A program made the translations under genes and the position numbers. From positions 39,473 to 103,472 of the forward strand of contig DXBP01000052.1 in assembly GCA_019116445.1 (NCBI GenBank): 64,000 bases of DNA, read 5' to 3'. The stretch comes from Candidatus Gemmiger excrementigallinarum (GTDB lineage: Bacteria; Bacillota; Clostridia; Oscillospirales; Ruminococcaceae). Of this stretch, positions 26,936 through 36,496 are shown one piece after another. The notes below the pieces were generated by a model. It made no database searches and was not told where the DNA came from. It worked only from the letters and a program-made list of their open reading frames with translations. Positions within the stretch are counted from its first letter, which is position 1. The number at the start of each line of letters is the position of its first letter.

Positions 26936-28747
26936 ATGCCAAGACCCGGACGTATGACCACCGAGCGCGCCAAGGATTTCAAAGGCACGCTGCGGCAGCT
27001 GCTGCGCGCCATGAACCGCTATAAGCTGTCCATGGCCGTGGTCGTTGTGTTTGCAATCCTCTCTACCATCTTTAATATCGCAGGCCCCAAGGTGCTGGCC
27101 AAAGCCACCACCGCCCTGGCTACCGGTTGGGTGGCCAAACTCCGGGGCACCGGCGGCATTGATTTCGGCTATATCGGCCGCATCCTGCTGATCCTGCTGG
27201 GAATGTACCTGCTGTCCTCGGCTTTCAGCTTTATCCAGAGCTGGCTTATGAGCGGCCTTTCCCAGAAAGTCTGTTATGATTTCCGCCGCCAGATCAGCGA
27301 AAAGATCAACCGCCTGCCCCTGGCTTACTTTGAAAAGCGCACCGTGGGCGAGGTGCTTTCCCGCATCACCAACGATGTGGATACCCTGGGCCAGAGTCTG
27401 AACCAGAGCATCACCCAGCTGATCACCAGCGTCACCACCATGATCGGCGTGCTCATCATGATGCTCTCCATCAGCCCCCAGATGACTCTCATCGCCCTGC
27501 TGATCCTGCCGGTATCCCTGGTGCTGGTCATGATCGTGGTTCATTTCAGCCAGCGCTTCTTCAAGGCCCAGCAGGCTACCCTGGGCGTTGTCAACGGCCA
27601 GGTGGAGGAAGTCTACTCCGGCCACAACGTCATCAAAGCCTTCAACCGTGAGCAGGTCGTCCTGGACGATTTCAACACCGCCAACGACCAGCTCTATGCC
27701 TCCGCCTGGAAGAGCCAGTTCCTCTCCGGCCTCATGATGCCCATTATGAACTTTGTGGGCAACCTGGGCTATGTGGCGGTGGCCATCGTGGGCAGCATTT
27801 TTGCCGCGGGGGGCATCATCACCATCGGCGACATCCAGGCCTTCATCCAGTACGTCAAGAACTTCACCCAGCCCATCCAGCAGCTGTCCCAGGTTTCCAA
27901 TATGCTGCAGAGCATGGCCGCGGCTGCCGAACGTGTCTTTGAGTTCCTCGCCGAAGAGGAGGAGGACCAGACCGCCGACCCGGCCCGCCGCGCCGACCCC
28001 GCTTCCATCGACGGCCAGGTGACCTTCGACCACGTGAAATTCGGCTATACCCCGGAAAAGACCATCATCCACAACTTCAGCTGTGAGGTCAAACCCGGCC
28101 AGAAAGTGGCCATCGTCGGCCCCACCGGCGCCGGCAAAACCACCATGGTCAAACTGCTCATGCGGTTCTACGATGTGGATTCCGGCTCCATCACGCTGAA
28201 CGGCCACAACGTCCGCGACTTTGACCGCACCGCCCTGCGGGAAGGCTTCGGCATGGTGCTGCAGGATACCTGGCTGTTCAAGGGCACCATCATGGAGAAC
28301 ATCCGCTACGGCCGCCTGGATGCCACCGATGAGGATGTCATCGCCGCGGCCAAGGCGGCAGGGGCCGACCACTTCATCCGCACGCTGCCCGGCGGCTACC
28401 AGATGGAACTCAACGAGGACGCCTCCAACGTCAGCCAGGGCCAGAAACAGCTGCTCACCATCGCCCGCACCATCCTGGCGGATAACCGCATCCTGGTGCT
28501 GGACGAAGCCACCAGCAGCGTGGATACCCGCACCGAACAGCGCATCCAGGCGGCCATGGACCGGCTGATGCAGGGGCGCACCAGTTTCATCATTGCCCAT
28601 CGCCTGTCCACCATCCGCAATGCCGACCTCATCCTCGTTATGCGGGACGGCGACATTGTGGAGCAGGGCACCCACGACGAACTGATGGAGGCGGGCGGCT
28701 TCTACGCCGACCTGTACAACAGCCAGTTTGAGGACGTGACAGCGTGA
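26936..28747 (+). CDS. ABC exporter, subunit 2 (catalytic ATP site)
   Basis: A 603-aa half-transporter with TMD and nucleotide-binding domain. Walker A is GPTGAGKTT, the signature is VSQGQKQLL, and Walker B ILVLDEATSSVD retains the catalytic glutamate. This complements the degenerate partner site in subunit 1, the standard asymmetry of heterodimeric bacterial exporters. The ATG at 26936 is preferred over the one at 26927, because AAGGAGG ends directly against 26927 and leaves proper spacing only for the later codon. One base separates it from subunit 1. Confidence 0.9.
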   Translation: MPRPGRMTTERAKDFKGTLRQLLRAMNRYKLSMAVVVVFAILSTIFNIAGPKVLAKATTALATGWVAKLRGTGGIDFGYIGRILLILLGMYLLSSAFSFIQSWLMSGLSQKVCYDFRRQISEKINRLPLAYFEKRTVGEVLSRITNDVDTLGQSLNQSITQLITSVTTMIGVLIMMLSISPQMTLIALLILPVSLVLVMIVVHFSQRFFKAQQATLGVVNGQVEEVYSGHNVIKAFNREQVVLDDFNTANDQLYASAWKSQFLSGLMMPIMNFVGNLGYVAVAIVGSIFAAGGIITIGDIQAFIQYVKNFTQPIQQLSQVSNMLQSMAAAAERVFEFLAEEEEDQTADPARRADPASIDGQVTFDHVKFGYTPEKTIIHNFSCEVKPGQKVAIVGPTGAGKTTMVKLLMRFYDVDSGSITLNGHNVRDFDRTALREGFGMVLQDTWLFKGTIMENIRYGRLDATDEDVIAAAKAAGADHFIRTLPGGYQMELNEDASNVSQGQKQLLTIARTILADNRILVLDEATSSVDTRTEQRIQAAMDRLMQGRTSFIIAHRLSTIRNADLILVMRDGDIVEQGTHDELMEAGGFYADLYNSQFEDVTA

Positions 28748-28777
28748 AAAAGCACCCGGCCTTTTTGTAACAATTTC

Positions 28778-28806
28778 TTGACATTTATCTGAAATAAAGA
28801 TAGAAT
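28778..28806 (+). promoter_or_regulatory. Promoter of the rny leader
   Basis: TTGACA (28778-28783), 17-bp spacer, TAGAAT (28801-28806). Confidence 0.85.
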
Positions 28807-28812
28807 GAAATA

Positions 28813-29073
28813 CAGGAAACAAGGATGTTCCGCCGCGCTGGTTTTGCGGGGAACTCCATAGGGTGTCGCCCGCCGGGAACACCGCTTTTTACCAATGTGC
28901 AACGCCTGATTTTGGCTTTTTTTCGTTCGTTTCGCGCGCTCGCGGTCGAAGTGTGTGCATTTTTGCCCATTTTGGCCGGGATGGGCTGCGCATTGCCATA
29001 GAAAAAACTGCATAAGGAAAAAGCGTCCCGCCGTGCTGCGCCCTCCTACGATTGATAAGGAGTGAAACCGACT
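28813..29073 (+). other. Long structured leader of rny, possible attenuator
   Basis: About 260 nt separate the promoter from the rny start. Hairpin 1 (28827-28854) pairs GTTCC-CCGC with GCGG-GGAAC. Hairpin 2 (28862-28883) has GGTGT/ACACC ends and is followed by GCTTTTT, like a weak terminator. GTTCC at 28827 could instead pair with GGGAAC in hairpin 2. The remainder (28890-29050) has no convincing gene. A 58-codon frame from 28826 lacks a ribosome site. Confidence 0.45.
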
Positions 29074-30627
29074 ATGTCACCCATTGTTGTTGTGGTGCTG
29101 GTCCTTGTCGTCGCAGCCGTTGCCGGGGCGCTTGGTTTTTACCTTGGTGGGGAAAACCGCAAGCGCACCGCCGAAGCCAAGCTCGGCTCTGCCGAGGAAG
29201 AGGCCAAGCGCATCGTGAACGATGCCATCAAGGCTGCCGAACAGAAGCGCAAGGAAACCATCATCGAAGCCAAGGATGAGGCCTTCAAGCTCAAGAGCGA
29301 GGCCGACAAGGAAATCAAGGACCGCCGCGCGGAGGTGTCCCGCCAGGAACGCCGCATGGACCAGAAAGAGGAGGCGCTGGATAAGCGCACCGCCGCCCTG
29401 GAACGCAAGGAGGAAGAACTCAAGCGCCGCAGCGAAACGGTGGAAGCCCGCCTGGATGAGCTGGAACAGCTCAAGCTGCGCCAGACCGAAAAGCTGGAAA
29501 CCATCGCCGGCATGACCCAGGAGGACGCCCGCGCCGTGCTGCTCAAGCAGGTGGACGACGAGCTGACCCACGAAAAGGCGATGAAGATCAGCGCCTACCA
29601 GGCCAACATGAAGGACGAGTGCGACCAGATCGCCCGCGACCTGGTGGGCCAGGCCATTGCCCGCTGCGCTGCCGATGCCACCAGCGAAGCCACCGTCAGT
29701 GTGGTGCCGCTGCCCAGCGATGAAATGAAGGGCCGCATCATCGGCCGTGAGGGCCGCAACATCCGCGCCCTGGAAACGGCCACCGGCTGTGACCTCATCA
29801 TCGACGACACGCCGGAAGCAATCACCCTGTCCAGCTTTGACCAGACCCGCCGCGAAGTGGCCCGCATGGCCCTGGAGCGCCTGATCGCCGATGGCCGTAT
29901 CCATCCCGCCCGCATTGAGGAAACGGTGGATAAGTGCCGCCGCGAACTGGAAGTGCAGATGAAGCGGGAAGGCGAGAAGGCGGTCATGGATCTGGGCATC
30001 CACAGCCTGCATCCCGACCTGGTCAAGCTCATCGGCCGCCTCAAGTACCGCACCAGCTTCGGCCAGAACGTGCTCAACCACTCCATCGAAGTGGCCTGGC
30101 TGGCCGGGCTGATGGCCGGCGAACTGGGCATCAATGTCCAGATGGCCCGCCGTGCCGGTCTGCTCCATGACATCGGCAAGGCGCTGGACCACGAGATCGA
30201 GGGCAGCCATGTCCAGATCGGTGTGGATATCTGCAAGAAGTATCGCGAGAATCCCCAGATCGTCCATGCGGTGGAAGCCCACCACGGCGATGTGGAGCCC
30301 AAGACCACGCTGGCGTTCATCATCATGGCCGCCGACGCCATCTCGGCTGCCCGTCCCGGTGCCCGCCGCGAGAATATGGAGAGCTATATCAAGCGTCTGG
30401 AAACGCTGGAAGCCCTCTGCAACGGCTTCGAGGGCGTGGAAAGCTCCTACGCCGTCCAGGCAGGCCGCGAGGTACGCATCCTGGTCCAGCCGGACAAGGT
30501 CAGCGACGACCAGGTGGTCCTGCTGGCCCGCAACGTGGCCAAGAAGATCGAGAACGAGCTGGATTACCCCGGCCAGATCAAGGTCAGCGTCATCCGCGAA
30601 AGCCGCGCCACCGAGTACGCAAAATAA
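29074..30627 (+). CDS. rny: Ribonuclease Y
   Basis: A 517-aa membrane-anchored endoribonuclease that initiates mRNA decay in Gram-positive bacteria. The order is N-terminal membrane helix ([20 protein letters not shown]), a long charged coiled coil (about residues 30-200), a KH domain with [15 protein letters not shown] (about 219), and an HD domain with [15 protein letters not shown] (about 361). Length is the family norm. The start is ATG 29074, with AAGGAG at proper distance; an in-frame GTG at 29062 is too close to it. The gene is monocistronic and ends in a terminator. Confidence 0.97.
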   Translation: MSPIVVVVLVLVVAAVAGALGFYLGGENRKRTAEAKLGSAEEEAKRIVNDAIKAAEQKRKETIIEAKDEAFKLKSEADKEIKDRRAEVSRQERRMDQKEEALDKRTAALERKEEELKRRSETVEARLDELEQLKLRQTEKLETIAGMTQEDARAVLLKQVDDELTHEKAMKISAYQANMKDECDQIARDLVGQAIARCAADATSEATVSVVPLPSDEMKGRIIGREGRNIRALETATGCDLIIDDTPEAITLSSFDQTRREVARMALERLIADGRIHPARIEETVDKCRRELEVQMKREGEKAVMDLGIHSLHPDLVKLIGRLKYRTSFGQNVLNHSIEVAWLAGLMAGELGINVQMARRAGLLHDIGKALDHEIEGSHVQIGVDICKKYRENPQIVHAVEAHHGDVEPKTTLAFIIMAADAISAARPGARRENMESYIKRLETLEALCNGFEGVESSYAVQAGREVRILVQPDKVSDDQVVLLARNVAKKIENELDYPGQIKVSVIRESRATEYAK

Positions 30628-30645
30628 AAAAATACAAACTTTTCA

Positions 30646-30675
30646 GGCAGTCCGCTCCGGCGGGCTGCCTTTTGT
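30646..30675 (+). terminator. Terminator of rny
   Basis: GGCAGTCCGC (30646-30655) pairs with GCGGGCTGCC (30660-30669), followed by TTTTGTT. Confidence 0.85.
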
Positions 30676-30688
30676 TGACGGTGTGGTC

Positions 30689-30717
30689 TTGCATATTCCC
30701 GCCCGGCGGCTTATAAT
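30689..30717 (+). promoter_or_regulatory. Promoter of the racemase-metG region
   Basis: TTGCAT (30689-30694), 17-bp spacer, TATAAT (30712-30717). Confidence 0.8.
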
Positions 30718-30767
30718 ATACAATATCTTAGTGTATAAAGGAGGGGTGCGCCACGCCGCAAAACGAA

Positions 30768-31475
30768 GTGCCGCGCAAACCCGTGCTGGGCATCCTTGGG
30801 GGGCTGGGGCCTGCCGCCAGCTGCTATCTCTACCAGATGCTGACCGACCATACCCCCGCCACCTGCGACCAGGATCACCTGGATATCGTTATCTCGTCCC
30901 GGGCATCCACGCCCGACCGCACGGCGTTCATCCTGGGCAAGAGCAAGGAGGACCCCTTCGCCGTTATGGAGCAGGATGGCTTCAGCCTGGTGAACTACGG
31001 TGCCACCGTGCTGGCCATCGCCTGCAACACCGCCCACTATTTTTATGACCGCCTGGCGGAAGCCCTGCCGGTGCCGGTGCTGAATATGCCCCGGCTCACC
31101 GTGGCCGATGCCAAGGCAGCCGGCTGCACCAAGCTGGGCATCCTGGCTACGGAAGGGACCCTCCTGGCCGAAACCTACCAGCTGGCCTGCCAGCAGGCGG
31201 GCATCGGGTGGGCGCAGCCCTCGCCGGAACACCAGAAGGGCATTACCTCCGTCATTTATGACGACATCAAACAGGGCCGCCGCGCCAATATGGTCAAGTT
31301 TGCCGCCGCTGTGGCGGATCTGAAATCCCAGGGCTGTGATATGGCGGTGCTCGGCTGCACCGAACTCAGCCTCGTCAAGCGGGACGAACATCTGGACAGC
31401 TTTTTTATCGACAGTACCGAGGTCCTCTGCCGCCATGCTTTGCTGGCCTGCGGCGTGACGCCCGTCGGATTCTGA
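30768..31475 (+). CDS. Aspartate/glutamate racemase family protein
   Basis: A 235-aa (from this GTG) cofactor-independent amino-acid racemase. The two catalytic cysteines are in AIACNTAHYF and VLGCTELSL. The N-terminus PVLGILGGLGPAAS is typical of the YgeA/RacX-type branch rather than MurI; a separate murI lies at 40342-41157. The start is doubtful: AAAGGAGGGG at 30737-30746 is 21 bases from this GTG but only 6 bases from an in-frame ACG at 30753, which would add five residues. It shares a promoter region with metG. Confidence 0.8.
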   Translation: MPRKPVLGILGGLGPAASCYLYQMLTDHTPATCDQDHLDIVISSRASTPDRTAFILGKSKEDPFAVMEQDGFSLVNYGATVLAIACNTAHYFYDRLAEALPVPVLNMPRLTVADAKAAGCTKLGILATEGTLLAETYQLACQQAGIGWAQPSPEHQKGITSVIYDDIKQGRRANMVKFAAAVADLKSQGCDMAVLGCTELSLVKRDEHLDSFFIDSTEVLCRHALLACGVTPVGF

Positions 31476-31506
31476 TACAGACTATGCAATGAGGAAGGAA
31501 TCGCAC

Positions 31507-33519
31507 ATGGAACAGAAAAAATTCTACATCACAACGCCGATCTACTATCCCAGCGATAAGCTGCACATCGGCCACACCTACTGCACCGTTGCCACCGACG
31601 CCATGGCCCGGTATAAGCGGCTGCAGGGGTACAACGTCATGTTCCTGACCGGCACCGACGAACACGGCCAGAAGATCGAACTCAAGGCCAAAGAGGCCGG
31701 CGTGACCCCCCAGCAGTTTGTGGATAACATCGTGGAAGGCCCCAAGGGGGTCAAGGATCTGTGGAAGCTGATGAACATCAGCTACGACCGCTTTATCCGC
31801 ACCACCGATGACTACCATGTGAGCGCCATTCAGAAGATCTTCAAGAAGATGTACGAAAAAGGCGACATCTACAAGGGCAAATACAAGGGCAAGTACTGCA
31901 CCCCGTGTGAGAGCTTCTGGACCGAGAGCCAGCTGGTCAACGGCTGCTGCCCCGACTGCGGCCGTCCCGTGGTGGATGCCGAGGAGGAAGCCTACTTCTT
32001 CCGCCTGTCCAAGTACGCCGACCGGGTGCGGGATCTGCTGGTGAACACCGACTTCCTGCTGCCCCGTTCCCGCGTCAACGAGATGGTGCATAACTTCATC
32101 GACCCGGGTCTGGATGACCTGTGCGTTTCCCGCACCAGCTTCAAGTGGGGCGTGCCGGTGGACTTCGACCCCAACCACGTGGTTTACGTCTGGATCGACG
32201 CGCTGTTCAACTACACCACGGCCCTGGGCTTCATGAACGACCGTTATCCGGAAAGTGATTACAGCACCTTCTGGCCGGCGGATGTCCACTTCATCGGCAA
32301 GGAGATCGTCCGCTTCCATTCCATCATCTGGCCCGCCATGCTCATGAGCATGGATATGCCCCTGCCCAAGCACGTCTACGGCCACGGCTGGCTGCTGCTG
32401 GATGGCGGCAAGATGTCCAAGTCCAAGGGCAACGTGGTGGACCCCTACCTGCTGGCCGAGCGTTACAGCGCCGATGCCCTGCGCTACTTCCTGCTCCGGG
32501 ATTTCCCCTTCGGTTCCGATGGCAACTTCTCCAATGAGCTGCTGATCAACCGTATCAATATGGACCTGGCCAACGACCTGGGCAACCTGCTGTCCCGTAC
32601 CACGGCCATGGCGGACAAGTACTTCGGCGGTATCCTGCCGGAAAACCAGGCTGCCGGCCCCGAGGACGACGCTTTGCTGGAAAAGGCCAAGGGCCTGCGC
32701 GCCCGCTACGAGGCCGATATGGAAGCCTACGCCTTCCAGAACGGTCTGTCGGATGTGTTCGAGGTTATTGACGCTGCCAACAAGTATATTGATGCCACGG
32801 CCCCCTGGGTGCTGGCCAAGAGCGAGGAAACCAAACCCCGCCTGGCCCGCGTGCTCTACAACCTGGCCGAAACGCTGCGCATCTGCACGGTGCTGCTGCA
32901 GCCGTTCATGCCCGATACCTGCGTGAAGATTTTTGCCCAGCTGAATGTGGCTGACGAAGGCAAGACCTGGGACAGCGCCGCCGTCTTCGGCACGCTGCCC
33001 GTTACCGCCACCCTGCACAAGGGCGAGAACATCTTCCCCCGCATTGATACCGCCAAGGAACTGGCCGAGCTGGAAGCCCTGGAAGCCGCCCAGAAGGCCG
33101 CTGCCCAGGCAGCCCAGGCCCCGGCGGAACCCGAAAAGACCGAGGCCCCGGCCGCCAGTGCCGAACTCATCGGCGACCATGAGGAGGAGATCGACTTCGA
33201 TACCTTCTGCAAGGTGGAGATGCGCGTGGCCGAGGTCCGCGCCTGCGAGCGGATGAAGGAGAGCAAGAAGCTGCTGCACCTCACCGTCTTTGACGGCGAG
33301 CGGGAGCGCTGCATCCTGTCCGGCATCGCCAAGTGGTTTGCGCCGGAAGACCTTATCGGCAAAAAGGTAGGCATCGTCGCCAACCTGGCCCCCCGTCCCA
33401 TGATGAAGGGCAAGTACGTCAGTGAGGGCATGATCGTCGCCGCTGATACCGATGTGGACGGCGGCTGCGCCATCGCCTTCTATCCCGATAACGTCCCCGC
33501 GGGTGCCCGCATCCATTGA
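31507..33519 (+). CDS. metG: Methionyl-tRNA synthetase
   Basis: A 670-aa class I synthetase that charges tRNA-Met. It shows a HIGH-type motif HIGHTYCT, zinc-knuckle cysteines in CTPCESF and CCPDCGRP, and KMSKSKGNVVDPYLL. The anticodon-binding helical domain follows. A C-terminal EMAP/Trbp111-like tRNA-binding domain begins near DFDTFCKVEMRVAEV, joined by an alanine/proline-rich linker at about residues 520-550. The start at 31507 follows GAGGAAGGAATCGCAC. It lies 31 bp after the racemase gene. Confidence 0.97.
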   Translation: MEQKKFYITTPIYYPSDKLHIGHTYCTVATDAMARYKRLQGYNVMFLTGTDEHGQKIELKAKEAGVTPQQFVDNIVEGPKGVKDLWKLMNISYDRFIRTTDDYHVSAIQKIFKKMYEKGDIYKGKYKGKYCTPCESFWTESQLVNGCCPDCGRPVVDAEEEAYFFRLSKYADRVRDLLVNTDFLLPRSRVNEMVHNFIDPGLDDLCVSRTSFKWGVPVDFDPNHVVYVWIDALFNYTTALGFMNDRYPESDYSTFWPADVHFIGKEIVRFHSIIWPAMLMSMDMPLPKHVYGHGWLLLDGGKMSKSKGNVVDPYLLAERYSADALRYFLLRDFPFGSDGNFSNELLINRINMDLANDLGNLLSRTTAMADKYFGGILPENQAAGPEDDALLEKAKGLRARYEADMEAYAFQNGLSDVFEVIDAANKYIDATAPWVLAKSEETKPRLARVLYNLAETLRICTVLLQPFMPDTCVKIFAQLNVADEGKTWDSAAVFGTLPVTATLHKGENIFPRIDTAKELAELEALEAAQKAAAQAAQAPAEPEKTEAPAASAELIGDHEEEIDFDTFCKVEMRVAEVRACERMKESKKLLHLTVFDGERERCILSGIAKWFAPEDLIGKKVGIVANLAPRPMMKGKYVSEGMIVAADTDVDGGCAIAFYPDNVPAGARIH

Positions 33520-33539
33520 TCCGCCAAAGGGGAGATACC

Positions 33540-34484
33540 TTGCAAACAAAACCTTCCCGGCTGGACGCCTTCTTTGCTGTCCCGGCGGTTGCCGTGGCGA
33601 TGGCCATCCTCTGCAATGTGCTGTGGGGCTCGGCATTCCCGTTCATCAAGATGGGCTACCGGCTCTTCGCCATCGATGCAGCCGATACGCCCTCCATTCT
33701 CTGCTTTGCCGGCGTCCGCTTTATGCTCAGCGCGGTGCTGGTCTGGGTCTGCGGCGGGGTGCTCAACCGCAAACCGCTGCCCATGCCCCGGGGCCGTGTC
33801 CTGGCCGAGTGCTGTGCCCTGGGTCTGTGGCAGACCGCTGCCCAGTACTTTTTCTATTACGCGGCGGTGGCGCTGCTTACCGGTGCCCTGGGGGGCATCC
33901 TCAACAGCACCCAGAGCTTTCTCGGCGTTATTCTGGCTCATTTTCTCTACGGCAAAGCTGACCGCATGACCCCGCGCAAGGCTTTGGGCTGTGTGCTGGG
34001 CTTCGGCGGCGTGCTGGTCGTCACCCTGGGCAACCACGGCGGTGGCAGCGTGGCCGGTATGGCGTATATGCTCATTGCCTCCTGCATCTTCACGGTGGCA
34101 GGTCCCTGGAACAAGGCAGTTACCCGCAAGGCCGACAGCTTTTCGGTCTGCTGCCTGAATCTCGGCGTCGGCGGCTTTGTGCTGGCGCTGGCAGGCTTTG
34201 CCATGGGGGGCGGTTTGCATCCCCAGAGCGCGGCCGGCATCCCGGTGCTGCTGTTTCTGGCATTCATTTCCGGTGCCGGGTACGTGCTGTGGGCGCTGCT
34301 CATGAAGAACAACCCCGTATCCCGCATCAGTGTGTTCGGACTCATCATCCCGGTGATGAATGTGCTGCTGTCGGCACTGTTCAACGGTGAACCGCTCTTC
34401 GAGTGGAACTATCTGGCGGCGCTGGTGCTGGTGTGCGGCGGTATTTTCCTTGTCAACCGCGCCCCGCAGCCCAAAACGGAGTAA
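33540..34484 (+). CDS. EamA/DMT-superfamily transporter
   Basis: A 314-aa protein with about ten hydrophobic segments in two EamA repeats (first around NVLWGSAFPFIKMGY, second around MLIASCIFTVAGPWNKA). The family exports metabolites or takes up nucleotide sugars and amino acids; the substrate cannot be inferred. The start is TTG at 33540, because AAAGGGGAGA lies five bases before it and no ATG or GTG fits; the upstream frame runs into metG. It overlaps no gene and is three bases from tatD, so it is likely co-transcribed with it. Confidence 0.8.
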   Translation: MQTKPSRLDAFFAVPAVAVAMAILCNVLWGSAFPFIKMGYRLFAIDAADTPSILCFAGVRFMLSAVLVWVCGGVLNRKPLPMPRGRVLAECCALGLWQTAAQYFFYYAAVALLTGALGGILNSTQSFLGVILAHFLYGKADRMTPRKALGCVLGFGGVLVVTLGNHGGGSVAGMAYMLIASCIFTVAGPWNKAVTRKADSFSVCCLNLGVGGFVLALAGFAMGGGLHPQSAAGIPVLLFLAFISGAGYVLWALLMKNNPVSRISVFGLIIPVMNVLLSALFNGEPLFEWNYLAALVLVCGGIFLVNRAPQPKTE

Positions 34485-34487
34485 ACC

Positions 34488-35282
34488 ATGCACAATATTT
34501 TTGATACCCATGCCCATTACAGCTCCCATCAGTTTGACGCCGATCGCGCCGAACTTATGGCTGCGCTGCCCGGGGGCGGCGTGACCGGGGTGCTGGAATG
34601 TGCCACCCATTCGGGCGATGTCCCCCGGGTGCTGGAGCTGGCCCATACCGTGCCGTATTGTTATGCGGCGCTGGGCATCCACCCCGAGAGCCTGATCGAG
34701 GAGGACGCCGCCACGGTGGCGGTCTACCACGGTGACTGGCGCGCCGAGCTGAACGCCCTGCGCCCGTTGTTTGAGGATAAGGCCGTAGTCGCGGTGGGGG
34801 AGATCGGTCTGGACCATCACTGGCCGGTGCCCCGGCAGGAGCAGTACGAGCTGTTTGAGGCTCAGCTGCAATTGGCGGCGGAACTGGATCTGCCGGTTTC
34901 GGTACACGACCGGGAAGCCCATGCCGAGATGTACGAACTGCTGCGCCGGTACAAGCCCCGGGGCGTGCTGCACTGCTACAGCGGCAGTGCCGACGATGCC
35001 GCCTGGATCACCGGGCAGGGGATGTACCTGGGCTTCGGCGGTGCCGTGACCTACAAGGGGGCCAAGCGGGCGGCCAAAGTGTTGGCAGCCATCGACCCCC
35101 AGTGGGCGGTGCTGGAAACCGACTGCCCCTATATGGCACCTGAACCGGTGCGCGGCCGCCGCAATGACAGCCGCAACATCGCCCATGTGGCGGAATACAT
35201 CGGCACCATCTGGCAGATGGACGCCCAGACGGTGCTGGACCGCACGGCGGAAAATGCCCGCCGGTGTTTCAATATCGTATAA
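34488..35282 (+). CDS. tatD: TatD family metal-dependent hydrolase
   Basis: A 264-aa TIM-barrel nuclease-type hydrolase. Metal ligands are in FDTHAHYSS (N-terminal HxH), AVGEIGLDHHW, SVHDREAH, VLHCYSG and the final LETDCPYMAP. Family members act as 3'-5' DNA/RNA exonucleases in DNA repair and RNA quality control. The common metG-tatD adjacency of Firmicutes is kept here with only the EamA gene between them. Confidence 0.92.
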   Translation: MHNIFDTHAHYSSHQFDADRAELMAALPGGGVTGVLECATHSGDVPRVLELAHTVPYCYAALGIHPESLIEEDAATVAVYHGDWRAELNALRPLFEDKAVVAVGEIGLDHHWPVPRQEQYELFEAQLQLAAELDLPVSVHDREAHAEMYELLRRYKPRGVLHCYSGSADDAAWITGQGMYLGFGGAVTYKGAKRAAKVLAAIDPQWAVLETDCPYMAPEPVRGRRNDSRNIAHVAEYIGTIWQMDAQTVLDRTAENARRCFNIV

Positions 35283-35338
35283 ACTGCAAATAATGTACAG
35301 ATTGTATATTATCATAAAACAACCAGGAGTGAACCAAC

Positions 35339-35572
35339 ATGAAAGCACGGATTCCCAAGCATCGCGAATTCATCATCGATTTCCCCAAGGATATGGACCA
35401 GGCCAAGGCAGACGAGGGCTGGGTGAAGCTGAACGAGATCGTGGAGGAGTACAAGAAGGCCCATAACGGCCAGAGTGTGTATGCCCCCACCTTCATCGAG
35501 GACTGCGAACCTGCGGTCAAGAAGCTGCAGGAGGAGTACGGCTTTACCTACACGATCCAGGAGATCCGGTAA
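35339..35572 (+). CDS. Small conserved-looking hypothetical protein (77 aa)
   Basis: A 77-aa charged, soluble protein with no membrane segment or cysteine pair. The start is well supported by CCAGGAGTGAACCAAC. The order suggests a basic N-terminus (KARIPKHREF), then an amphipathic helix (AKADEGWVKLNEIVEEYKKA), then a second helix (CEPAVKKLQEEYGF). Not recognised. It follows tatD by 56 bp. The next 190 bp contain only two hairpins (TTTCGGCGC...GCGCCGCCGAAA and GGGGCTGGCC...GGCCCC). Confidence 0.6.
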   Translation: MKARIPKHREFIIDFPKDMDQAKADEGWVKLNEIVEEYKKAHNGQSVYAPTFIEDCEPAVKKLQEEYGFTYTIQEIR

Positions 35573-35763
35573 GGGATTGTCCGTTTTCGGCGCAGTGCGG
35601 TGAGCAAACAGCGCCGCCGAAACCAAATCAGGACAGCGATGCGGCGTTGCAGGGGCTGGCCCTTCCCCAAGGGGAGAGCAGGCCCCGGCGGCTGCGCGCT
35701 GTCTTTTCTGTTTGCATACTATGTGTAGTGCAGCGGTAAGCTGCAAAGAAGGGGGCTTCTGCC

Positions 35764-36237
35764 ATGCCAAAAACTGTGATCCGTCCCGCCACGGCGGCCG
35801 ATTTGCCATCGATTCTGGCGCTGTACCGTGTTCTGGATGAAGAACTGGTGGACTTGCAGCCGGAATTTTTCTGTGCTGCCCCGCGGGAGGAGGAACCTAT
35901 CCTGCAATTCATTCAGGCATCGGATGCGGATTTTCTGCTGGCAGAGCAGGAGGGCGTCGTTGTAGGTCTGGCACTGGTAGTGTATGCGGGCTGGACCCCG
36001 GCGTTCAGCTGTGTGCTGCCTCATCGCTATGCCAGCCTGCATGATCTGGTGGTCCTGCGGGAATACCGGTGCCAGGGCATCGGCAGTTCGCTGCTGGGGG
36101 CGTCCAAGCGCTGGGCGCGGGATCGCCGGCTGGAGTATCTGGAACTGAACGTATTGGCCCAGAACTCCAAGGCCATTGACCTGTATGAGGCCCACGACTT
36201 TGTGGAGGCCACCCGCACCATGCGGTGTATGCTGTGA
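35764..36237 (+). CDS. GNAT family N-acetyltransferase
   Basis: A 157-aa acyl-CoA-dependent acetyltransferase. Motif A is visible as LVVLREYRCQGIGSSLL, where RxxGxG binds the CoA pyrophosphate. Motif B is in LEYLELNVLAQNSKAIDLYE, with the usual NxxAIxLYE, followed by HDFVEATRTM. The start follows GAAGGGGGCTTCTGCC. The substrate is unknown. Confidence 0.85.
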   Translation: MPKTVIRPATAADLPSILALYRVLDEELVDLQPEFFCAAPREEEPILQFIQASDADFLLAEQEGVVVGLALVVYAGWTPAFSCVLPHRYASLHDLVVLREYRCQGIGSSLLGASKRWARDRRLEYLELNVLAQNSKAIDLYEAHDFVEATRTMRCML

Positions 36238-36307
36238 TCCTCTTGCGATGGCAGGGGCGGGGAGTATGCCCCGGGGCCTGCTGATGAGAGGGTGACCATT
36301 CAACCCA

Positions 36308-36360
36308 AAAGATCCCGCTTGCGGACGCTGGTTTCAGCGCAGGAGCGGGATCTTTGTTTT
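36308..36360 (+). terminator. Terminator of the acetyltransferase gene
   Basis: AAAGATCCCGCT (36308-36319) pairs with AGCGGGATCTTT (36344-36355), followed by GTTTT. A GGACGCTG/CAGCGC stem lies in the loop. Confidence 0.8.
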
Positions 36361-36431
36361 GCGGGGGACTTCTTTTGGGGGCGTATTGCGGTTATGTCTG
36401 CGTCGGTTGACAGATTGCCAACCAAGATTGC

Positions 36432-36461
36432 TTGCCTGCCGGGCCGGGCGGGCAGTATACT
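36432..36461 (+). promoter_or_regulatory. Promoter of the XRE regulator gene
   Basis: TTGCCT (36432-36437), 18-bp spacer, TATACT (36456-36461). Confidence 0.55.
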
Positions 36462-36496
36462 GGGGACATTCCGGTACAGATACAGGAGGATTGCCT

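Noticed and set aside
28826..29002. 58-codon frame in the rny leader
   Set aside because: No ribosome-binding site and the frame runs through hairpins 1 and 2; better explained as untranslated leader.
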